Of a stretch of DNA of 11,714 bases, positions 5,156 through 11,714 are shown piece after piece (within the stretch, counting starts at the first letter, position 1; each line of letters starts with the position of its first letter). Position numbers and translations under genes: made by a program. The stretch covers positions 1 through 11,714 of the forward strand of contig JAFDAW010000061.1 in the NCBI GenBank assembly GCA_019313605.1, written 5' to 3'. Below the pieces are notes generated by a model. It did not search any database. It saw only the letters and a program-made list of their open reading frames with translations, and was not told the origin of the DNA. The stretch comes from Deltaproteobacteria bacterium (GTDB lineage: Bacteria; Myxococcota_A; UBA9160; SMWR01).

Positions 5156-7546
5156 TTGAGTCTCAAAGTTGCACATTTTCCCGGCCGCGTGTGGCTTATT
5201 GTCGCGATCATCGCATTTGCGTGGATGGGCGGATGCAGTCCAGAGGCGCAACTCGAGGATCTTCGCAGTTTCCAGCAGAGTGGGCGGTTCGCGGAGACCA
5301 TCGAACCGCTGCGCGACCGGCTCGACGAGGCCCCGGACGATCCCGAGCTCAATCATCTCTACGGCCTCGCGCTGCTGCAGACCGACCAAAGCGCGCTCGC
5401 GATCTGGCCGCTTCGCAAGGCCGCGCAGGATCCCGACCGCGCGATCGACGACGGAATCCTGCTCGTTCAGGCGATCCTGAATGGCGGTAGCGCCGAGGAC
5501 GGGGCACTGGCGGCGAACAAGGTGCTCGAACTCGCGCCGGACCGCGTCGATGTGCTTCGACTTCTGATCGCTGCGCGACTGAAGGCGAGGCAGAACGAAG
5601 AAGTCCTTGCCGACGTCGAGCGCCTGCTCGAGCTGAAGCCAGGCGATTCGAACGCGCTGGTCTCGCGCCTCGTGGCGTTGCTCAATCTCGATCGGGCGGA
5701 TGAGGCTGAGGAGGCGCTCGCAGAGATCGGCGAAGCGATCGAGAACCTGGAGGGCGGATTCGATTGGGAGCCGCGGGTCTGCGGGGGTACGGCGACCTTC
5801 ATGAAGGAGAAGGGAGACCCCGAAGCCGCCGAGTTGCTCTGGAACGATTGCCTGGAGCAATTTCCGGCGGAGGAAATGATCGTATTCGCCGCGATCGAAT
5901 TCTTCAACGAGATCGGCCAACCGCGACGCGCAACCGAGATCCTGCGTCGCGCCGTTGAGGCGGAGCCCACCCACCTGGTTTTCATCGACGCCCTCGCAAA
6001 TCGGCTCAGTCATGCCGGGGAGACAGAGGAAGCCGAGCGGCTGCTGCTCGCCGCCACCGAAGATGGAGTGAACGATCAACAGGCCTGGTTCATGCTCGCG
6101 AAGTACCACGAACAGCGCGACGACCTCACGAAGGCCGCGGATGCCATGGCGAAAGGGCTGGCATTGATGGGGAAGAGTCCGTCGTTGCTGCTCGCCGAGT
6201 ACGTCGATCTGCTGGTCCGAGCGGGCTACTACGACAAGGCCGAGGAGATCCTCCCCGAATTCGAAGGCGATCCGGTGATTGCGAACCTCTTGCACGGTCG
6301 CCTGCTGTTGGTTCGCGGAAAGCCAGGCGAGGCGATCGAGGCACTCGAGGCAGGTCTCCAGCTCTGGCCGGATAACAGCGCCGCGCGTGAACTCGTCGCC
6401 GAGGCCGCCCTGCAGCTCGGCAACTACGAGCGTGCGGTGAACGAATACGGCGAGGCGTTGCGCGCCGACCCCAAGAACAGGGACGCGCTTTTCGGTCTGT
6501 TGCGGCTGCTCGAAGCGCTCGGCCGCGACCAGGAGGCGCCTCCCGTCCTCGAACGCTATTGGCGCGAAACACCCCGCGATGCGGAGAGTTTCGTGGAGGC
6601 GATCCGATTCGCGAGTCGGGCCGGTCAGAAGGGGCGCATCGAGCACGCGGCTCGACGCCTCGGCGAGATCCCGGGCCAAAGAGGGGTGGTGATCACGGAA
6701 ATCGCCGCAATTCGCGCGTCTCGCGGAGGCCCCGCGCGGGGTATCGAATTCATTCGGAAATCGAACCTCGATCTCACGCGGCCGAGCAACGGTTCTGCAC
6801 TTCAGGCGCTGGTCGACTACCTCGTCGCCGCGGGGAAGGGCGGCGAGGCGCTGAGCGCGGCCGATGCGGCGGTCGCCGCACAACCCGATCTGGCGCTGTT
6901 TCACGAAGTGCGCGCCAGTGCGCTGCGGGCGGGCGGTGAGTCGGATCTCGCGCGCGAGGCGCTCGAGCGTGCACTGACTCTCGAGCCGGAACGCGCATCA
7001 GCGATCGCAAAACTCGCCTCACTCGTCGCGGAGCTCGGCGATCGAAAGGCGGCGATCGCACTCTACGATCGCGCGATTGAGGCGGACCCCGATGCGTCAG
7101 AATACGCGTGGCAAGCGATCCAGTTGTTCATCACCGCGGGTAACGACGCCGAAGTCGAGCGGCGACTCGACGCGCTGCTGCTCAGCGACGCGCTTCACGC
7201 AGAGGCGGCAAATTTGCGCGCGCGCCAGCTGATCGAGAGCGATCCAGAGCGCGCCCACACGTTGGCGCGTCGCGCGGTACGTCTTCTCGGCGGTCCGGAC
7301 GCTCTCGAGATTCTGGGCCGGACCTACCTGGTGCGCGGTAATGCCGAGCAGGCCGCCAAGGCGCTCGGCCGCGCGGTCGAATTGGAGTCCGATCGGCCTT
7401 CGACCCGCTACTGGCTTGGGATGGCGCTGTCTGTGGTGGGCGACGAAGCGGGCGCGCAACGGGAGCTGAATGCAGCGCTCGCAGCGGGTGACTTTCCAGA
7501 GAGAGGTGACGCGCAGGCGGAACTCGCGCGCTTGAATGCCGAGTAG
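5156..7546 (+). CDS. TPR-repeat outer-membrane lipoprotein, PrsT-like
   Basis: 796 aa from TTG 5156. The frame is open from ATG 4901, but that start would overlap the 5' end of the divergent gene, lack a ribosome site and bury the signal sequence. Signal: basic start (K4, R11), hydrophobic 12-24, lipobox WMGGC with Cys27 and Ser28, so outer-membrane sorting is expected. From about residue 30 to the end the protein is helical TPR repeats; clear units include GNYERAVNEYGEALRADP and DRKAAIALYDRAIEADP. The last units (LGRTYLVRGNAEQAAKALGRA, then RYWLGMALSVVGDEAGAQREL) recall the end of PEP-CTERM-system TPR lipoproteins (PrsT, usually near 900 aa), which are linked to exosortase-dependent polymer export. 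The divergent PEP-CTERM gene supports this. It probably acts as a periplasmic scaffold. A generic TPR lipoprotein is the alternative. Confidence 0.88.
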   Translation: MSLKVAHFPGRVWLIVAIIAFAWMGGCSPEAQLEDLRSFQQSGRFAETIEPLRDRLDEAPDDPELNHLYGLALLQTDQSALAIWPLRKAAQDPDRAIDDGILLVQAILNGGSAEDGALAANKVLELAPDRVDVLRLLIAARLKARQNEEVLADVERLLELKPGDSNALVSRLVALLNLDRADEAEEALAEIGEAIENLEGGFDWEPRVCGGTATFMKEKGDPEAAELLWNDCLEQFPAEEMIVFAAIEFFNEIGQPRRATEILRRAVEAEPTHLVFIDALANRLSHAGETEEAERLLLAATEDGVNDQQAWFMLAKYHEQRDDLTKAADAMAKGLALMGKSPSLLLAEYVDLLVRAGYYDKAEEILPEFEGDPVIANLLHGRLLLVRGKPGEAIEALEAGLQLWPDNSAARELVAEAALQLGNYERAVNEYGEALRADPKNRDALFGLLRLLEALGRDQEAPPVLERYWRETPRDAESFVEAIRFASRAGQKGRIEHAARRLGEIPGQRGVVITEIAAIRASRGGPARGIEFIRKSNLDLTRPSNGSALQALVDYLVAAGKGGEALSAADAAVAAQPDLALFHEVRASALRAGGESDLAREALERALTLEPERASAIAKLASLVAELGDRKAAIALYDRAIEADPDASEYAWQAIQLFITAGNDAEVERRLDALLLSDALHAEAANLRARQLIESDPERAHTLARRAVRLLGGPDALEILGRTYLVRGNAEQAAKALGRAVELESDRPSTRYWLGMALSVVGDEAGAQRELNAALAAGDFPERGDAQAELARLNAE

Positions 7547-7624
7547 CGACCGGCGCGCCAGGGTTCCTCGCCAAGCTCGTCTCGTCGCCCGACTGAGCGT
7601 GTGACGTGCGGAATCGGCTCGAGT

Positions 7625-7646
7625 CTCGGCCCAGGCCCTGGGCGAG
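7625..7646. terminator. Possible hairpin between converging genes
   Basis: CTCG-g-CCCAGG-C-CCTGGG-CGAG: a 10-bp stem with a one-base bulge and a very tight loop, touching the TGA (7649-7647) of the minus-strand gene. No U tract on either side. The rest of the 100-nt gap (7547-7646) shows nothing else. Confidence 0.35.
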
Positions 7647-8870
7647 TCAAAGTGTGGGCGGTTGTCCTGGCCGAGCCTTGCGTTTCTTCTCTCGAATCTT
7701 CTCGGGCGGCATTCGCGCGTCGCGGCGCGCCTCTTCGTCGAGCGGACTCTGTTGGAGCCACGTCTCTGCGGCTACCGCGTCCCGTTGATACCACTTTGCG
7801 GCGGCGAGTTTGAGGCAGCGCAGCTGTTCGTCTGAATCGTGGATGCGCTCGCACCAGCCGATCGCTTCCTCGGGTACACGATCACTCAGGTCTTTTGCGT
7901 AGAAGAGGATCGCGGGGTCGTGAAACGCGATCAGGGTCTCGGCCTCCAGCCACTCGACGGCGCCCTCTCGGTCCGATCCCAGCCAGGTGCGGAAAGCTTC
8001 GCGGACCGCTAGCTCGTGCGACTCCTCATCCGGATGGTCGCGTACCCACTGCATGGCGGCCTGCCCGTCTCGCCTCCCCCACAGTCCGGCGACGATGCGC
8101 GGTGCGTCGCTCGCGAAACCCTGGTCCGTGTATTCCATCGCCCACGCCGCGGCCCGCTCCGGATCCCACCGCCCGACCATGCGGATCCCACGCCGGAACG
8201 CCAGCCTCTTGAATCTTTTCTCGTATGCATCATTTTGGATGATCGAGTTCGCCCAGGATATCGTGGCGTCGATTCCGCCCGCGCGCATGAGTCTTGCGAC
8301 CACTCGGGTGATCGCCGTGTCGCGCTGCTGTTTTGAAAGGCCCGCGAGGTATTCGTCGAGCCCCCCCTCGCCGGAGTACAGCCAGCCCGCCAGCATCCCG
8401 ACGAACATGTCTTCTGAGAGGCCCGGCAGGCGGGCGCGGGTCTCTTTGTATGCCTCTAGTGCCCCAATTGGATCGCTCATCGCCCAGCCTTCGATTGCCG
8501 CACTGGCTCCCATCTTCTGTTTTTCCACGAACGGCCAGCTGATTGAGTGTGCGAGTGCGGCGGCGGGGTCGAATCGCGCCCAGGCAATTGCGAACGGGCG
8601 GATGTCGTGATCGTCGAGGATGTGGATCATGCGGTCGTAGACGGCCGCGGCTTCGAGCACGTTTTCGGGATCGAGCTGCTGCAGGACGCTCGCGGTTCGC
8701 TCAGCGCGGTCGAGCCCGTCCTTTTCTGCGAGTGCCGCGCGGATCGCGGCGCCGAAATCGTCGGGAGCCGGAGCGGATTCAGGTGGCGCCGTCACCCGCC
8801 CGGCCACGAAGACCGCCACGAGCGTCGCGACCCAGACACCGAGAACGACTCCTTTATTCATACCGGTCAT
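7647..8870 (-). CDS. Membrane-anchored helical-repeat protein (W-x3-D-P-x2-A-x3-W repeats)
   Basis: 407 aa, function unknown. One N-terminal transmembrane segment (about 7-24) is followed by a Pro/Ala linker, then an all-helical periplasmic region. It is built from repeats with Trp or hydrophobic, Asp four residues on (often Asp-Pro), Ala, and Trp/aromatic at +11. In the second half the units start at 232, 264, 296, 328 and 360, an exact 32-residue period; earlier units lie at W97, W129 and W163. The tail is strongly basic (PPEKIREKKRKARP). ATG 8870 is chosen because GGAG lies 8 nt upstream; ATG 8861 is a weaker choice. It follows the TonB-dependent receptor by 92 nt on the same strand with no terminator seen, suggesting co-transcription and a linked role. 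Similar W-D-P repeat proteins occur, as I recall, in Verrucomicrobia and related uncultured lineages without known function. A protein-interaction scaffold is inferred. Confidence 0.82.
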   Translation of the reverse strand: MTGMNKGVVLGVWVATLVAVFVAGRVTAPPESAPAPDDFGAAIRAALAEKDGLDRAERTASVLQQLDPENVLEAAAVYDRMIHILDDHDIRPFAIAWARFDPAAALAHSISWPFVEKQKMGASAAIEGWAMSDPIGALEAYKETRARLPGLSEDMFVGMLAGWLYSGEGGLDEYLAGLSKQQRDTAITRVVARLMRAGGIDATISWANSIIQNDAYEKRFKRLAFRRGIRMVGRWDPERAAAWAMEYTDQGFASDAPRIVAGLWGRRDGQAAMQWVRDHPDEESHELAVREAFRTWLGSDREGAVEWLEAETLIAFHDPAILFYAKDLSDRVPEEAIGWCERIHDSDEQLRCLKLAAAKWYQRDAVAAETWLQQSPLDEEARRDARMPPEKIREKKRKARPGQPPTL

Positions 8871-8962
8871 GCACTCGTCTCCACTAGCCGTTTGCGATCG
8901 AGGGGTGGCCGTACAACGGATCTCGTCTCGAGGCGTTGCGACCGTCTGAAATCGGCAGCCAA

Positions 8963-11620
8963 TCAGAAAGAGAGGCTAACAGTGATACCATACGTCCTCG
9001 GGTCCGCCCAAGCATTGAGGACGTAATTCAGCCCCTGGGACAGGTCGTCGGAAGACGTTTTGTAGTACTCGTCGAGGAAGTTGTGCACCCAGCCGGTGAC
9101 CTCGATCAGTTCGTTCTCGGAACGCCAGCTGAGGCTCGCGTTGTGGATCCAGAAGGCTTCCTGTCCAAAATACGACTCGGGGAAGTTGATATAAGCCCCC
9201 TGGCCCGAGGCCGCGTCGAAGAAGATGTCGTCCTTCCAGCTGAACGAGTAGCGAGGAGACAGCGTGCCGAGTCCGCGCCCGAAGAGCTGCCCGGGCAGCG
9301 GAATGTCGTAGTTGATCGAACCCGTGAATGAGAAACGCGGCGATCCGATCAGGTCATTTCCCGAATAGTCGAATGGAAACCAAACCTTGACCGTGCCGAT
9401 CGTTCTTCCGCCGGGTTTTGGTGTTGGCGTAAAGTTGAAGGGGAGGAGGGTCACGAACTCTTTGTACTCGCTCTCCACCCAGGCGGCGTTGAACGTGATA
9501 TTCATGCCCTCGATCGGCTGGGCGGCGAGATCCAACTCGATTCCGTAGACCTCCGCACTCTTGGCATTGACCAGCTTGGCGGTCGTGAAACCAGCCGTCG
9601 GCTCCTGTTGCAGCTTGAAGACCTGCAGGTCCTGGTAGTCGTAGTAGAAGCCGGTCACGTTGGTCATCAGGCGGCCGTCGAACCAATGCGCGCGGAGCCC
9701 CATTTCGTAGGAGTCGACGATCTCGGGATCGACGCCCGTGATGATGTCGAAGCGCGAGGTGGCGCCGCCGTTGAAGTGCCCGCCCTTCCAACCCCGGTGG
9801 TAGGCGAGGTAGATGTTGTTTTCCTGGTCGTCGTAGAACCAGGCCAAGATGAAGTCGCCGCTCCAGCCGTCCCACTGCTCGTCTTCTGTTCCAGTGAGCG
9901 TGACTTTGTTTTCGTTGCATTTCCCTTTGGGGTAGGGGCAGGCCGTAATATCGAATTTCTTGTACTCGACGTTGTAGCGGAGCCCGATATCCAGTTTGAA
10001 ATCGCAGCCGATCCGTACGCAGCCGGGCCGAATCGTGTAATCCCCCTGAATGTACGTGCCGAAGTTGCGCAGTTTCTGGTCGTACGACTGTAGCTGGGCG
10101 ATGCCGATGGCATCGAAGACATTATCGACTTCGAGATCCTCCTGAAGGTAGAGCGCCCCGATACTCCAGCCGCCGTCACCCAAATCGGACCCGATCCACT
10201 CGCCGCGGAGGTTGGCTTCCTGGCTGAATTGCCAGGCGGTGTCCGCGTACTCGCTGTGCGAGGAAATGAATGGGCTCCCATCGCTGTTCTCGAGGGTGTA
10301 GCGGTCGTGCCACTCGTAGGCGGTGATGGTCTCGAGTTCGTAGCTGTCGCCGAAGTGCCAGATCCACTTGAGGTTCGTACCGAAGAGGTCGAGATCCTCA
10401 GGGCCGTTGATGTCGTACGCGCCCGCAAAAGGGTCTCCGTCGTCATCGACATAACTCCGAGCATCCCCCACGGGGCCGGTGTCGGCCACTTGCGGAGATT
10501 CGATTTGACGAATGTCCGGAGGGACCATTCTGACCCCGTGGTGTTGATACTGGTAGGCGTGTCCGAGGTTCTGTCCCCCGTGGACGTTCAGCAGCCACTC
10601 CATGTCCAGCGTCGGAGGCGCCAGGAGAAACAACCCCCGGATCCCGTAGTTGTCGACGTCGTTGACCCGCGCTTCGATGCCCCGCGAAATGAGCGGCTTC
10701 GGTAGGATCGGCGGGTCTGCCTTGGAATCGCCGACGCTCTCGTCATTGCAGGGATAAAAGTTTTTCGCGACTTGCAGGTTACAGCGATTCTTCGTGGTGC
10801 CATCGCGGGTGTTCCAGTAGCCCGCAACGCGTGCGGTCAGCCAGTCTGGCACGATCGGGCCGCTGATCGCACCGGAGAGGTCGAATTGGTTGAATCGGCC
10901 GTAGCTACTCGAGAGGTAGCCCTCGTATTCTTCTGTGGGTTTGCGCGAATTGATGAGGATCGCTCCCGCAGACGCGTTGCGGTAGAAGGTACCCTGGGGA
11001 CCGCGCAGCACTTCGACACCCTCTTCGTCGAAGAATCCGGCAAGTTGGATCGCACCCGACTGCAAGTAGACGCCGTCCTGGTAGATTGCCACGGCGCTCG
11101 CCGCATTGGCGTTGAAGTCGTCGAGGCCGACGCCGCGGATGAAGATCGCGGGATTCGTGGCAGCGAAGGCGCTCTTGATCTCGAGGCTCGGCGTGAAGTT
11201 CGCGAGGTCGCGGATGTCCCGGATGCCTTCCTTCGAAAGCGTGTCCATGTCGAAGCCGATGACGGAGATCGGAGCGGCCTTGGGGGTACCCGTGCCGGCT
11301 TCGCCCTGGATCAGGATCTCTTCGATGTCGGTGTTCTTGAACGGATCGATCTCGAACGTCGGCTCGGTTTCGGAGGTGAGATCCTCGATTTCTGGATCGC
11401 CGGGCTCGTCGGTTTCGGCGCTGCTCTCCCATGCCTCATCAGCGTCGTCGGCCGGTGACTCGATGACCTCCTCGGCCGGTGTCGTCTCTAGAGGTGTTTC
11501 TTCTTGTGCGAGCGCCGCGGGACCGAGCAGCAGCGCCGCGATGAGGCAAATCCAGAGGGAGGCGCCAGTCGAGTAGCGGACCGGTGCTGAAGCACGCAAG
11601 AGATTTCCAGAACCTCGCAT
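8963..11620 (-). CDS. TonB-dependent outer-membrane receptor
   Basis: 885 aa from ATG 11620, chosen over the in-frame TTG at 11653 because GAAGG lies 7 nt upstream and the signal peptide is then of ordinary length (cleavage after ALA, residue 38). An unusually acidic linker (39-98) is followed by a TonB-box-like IEEILIQG (99-106), and then a plug domain with FIRGVGLDDF and EVLRGPQGTFYRNASAGAI (about 204-222). The C-terminal 22-strand-type barrel ends in RTYGITVSLSF, whose terminal Phe is the Bam signal. It imports a ligand across the outer membrane using TonB energy. The ligand is unknown: no siderophore, cobalamin or glycan (SusC-type) feature is seen. Three close Cys pairs lie in likely outer loops (C280/C291, CVRIGC, CPYPKGKC). 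First gene of a likely two-gene unit with the W-D-P repeat protein. Confidence 0.95.
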   Translation of the reverse strand: MRGSGNLLRASAPVRYSTGASLWICLIAALLLGPAALAQEETPLETTPAEEVIESPADDADEAWESSAETDEPGDPEIEDLTSETEPTFEIDPFKNTDIEEILIQGEAGTGTPKAAPISVIGFDMDTLSKEGIRDIRDLANFTPSLEIKSAFAATNPAIFIRGVGLDDFNANAASAVAIYQDGVYLQSGAIQLAGFFDEEGVEVLRGPQGTFYRNASAGAILINSRKPTEEYEGYLSSSYGRFNQFDLSGAISGPIVPDWLTARVAGYWNTRDGTTKNRCNLQVAKNFYPCNDESVGDSKADPPILPKPLISRGIEARVNDVDNYGIRGLFLLAPPTLDMEWLLNVHGGQNLGHAYQYQHHGVRMVPPDIRQIESPQVADTGPVGDARSYVDDDGDPFAGAYDINGPEDLDLFGTNLKWIWHFGDSYELETITAYEWHDRYTLENSDGSPFISSHSEYADTAWQFSQEANLRGEWIGSDLGDGGWSIGALYLQEDLEVDNVFDAIGIAQLQSYDQKLRNFGTYIQGDYTIRPGCVRIGCDFKLDIGLRYNVEYKKFDITACPYPKGKCNENKVTLTGTEDEQWDGWSGDFILAWFYDDQENNIYLAYHRGWKGGHFNGGATSRFDIITGVDPEIVDSYEMGLRAHWFDGRLMTNVTGFYYDYQDLQVFKLQQEPTAGFTTAKLVNAKSAEVYGIELDLAAQPIEGMNITFNAAWVESEYKEFVTLLPFNFTPTPKPGGRTIGTVKVWFPFDYSGNDLIGSPRFSFTGSINYDIPLPGQLFGRGLGTLSPRYSFSWKDDIFFDAASGQGAYINFPESYFGQEAFWIHNASLSWRSENELIEVTGWVHNFLDEYYKTSSDDLSQGLNYVLNAWADPRTYGITVSLSF

Positions 11621-11651
11621 CAACGCACCTTCACCCCAGACACTTGAATCC

Positions 11652-11679
11652 AAGCGGCGGTGGTCACTCGCCGCCGCTT
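11652..11679. terminator. GC-rich hairpin upstream of the receptor gene
   Basis: AAGCGGCGG (11652-11660) pairs with CCGCCGCTT (11671-11679), a 9-bp stem with a 10-nt loop. On the plus strand it runs into TTTT (11678-11681). It lies 32 nt before the receptor ATG. It may terminate a gene right of the window, or be a leader hairpin of the receptor mRNA. No promoter is visible in the 60 nt left to the window end. Confidence 0.4.
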
Positions 11680-11714
11680 TTGAACTCCTACCCGGATCCC
11701 AATTTCAGATCGGC

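Noticed and set aside
5093..6904. 603-codon open frame on the minus strand
   Set aside because: It lies wholly antisense to the TPR lipoprotein, is rich in Arg and has no recognisable motif. It is a typical shadow of a GC-rich gene with strong third-position bias.
1..11714. tRNA, rRNA, insertion sequence or CRISPR array
   Set aside because: No cloverleaf, transposase, terminal inverted repeats with target duplication, or regularly spaced repeats were found by eye on either strand.

Overview
The window is GC-rich DNA (about 60% by eye) from a diderm bacterium. It is packed with genes for exported, membrane-anchored or outer-membrane proteins. There is no RNA gene, mobile element or CRISPR array. 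The gene content fits an uncultured deltaproteobacterial-type lineage (Myxococcota/Desulfobacterota-like): lipoproteins with LxGGC-type lipoboxes, a TonB-dependent receptor, a PEP-CTERM protein, a membrane-anchored sulfatase-like enzyme and a long TPR lipoprotein. That placement is inference; there is no marker gene here.

Layout. (1) 270-1379 (+): secreted, probably outer-membrane beta-barrel protein of unknown function with a Glu-Pro repeat linker. (2) 3558-1472 (-): a two-gene unit, a membrane-anchored sulfatase-superfamily hydrolase with Thr at the nucleophile position, then a Spy/CpxP-like helical lipoprotein joined by an ATGA stop/start overlap. (3) 3592-3634: strong hairpin, probable terminator of the gene before it. 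(4) 4914-3676 (-): PEP-CTERM protein, an exosortase substrate. (5) 4915-5155: divergent control region with a good minus-strand promoter, overlapping palindromes, and a leader whose stems are mutually exclusive. (6) 5156-7546 (+): TPR-repeat lipoprotein with a TTG start, resembling the PEP-CTERM-associated TPR lipoproteins (PrsT-like). (7) 11620-7647 (-): TonB-dependent receptor followed 92 nt later by a membrane-anchored protein made of about 32-residue W-D-P-A-W helical repeats, probably co-transcribed.

How the genes may work together. All six of the non-TonB genes act at or beyond the inner membrane. The divergent PEP-CTERM/TPR-lipoprotein pair is the most coherent functional unit, since TPR lipoproteins of this kind are known companions of exosortase/PEP-CTERM surface-polymer systems. 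No exosortase or polysaccharide gene lies in the window, so this would be an outlying target locus. The receptor plus repeat-protein pair is a second candidate unit with no assigned function. Most genes are reasonably assigned to a superfamily; precise substrates cannot be read from the sequence.
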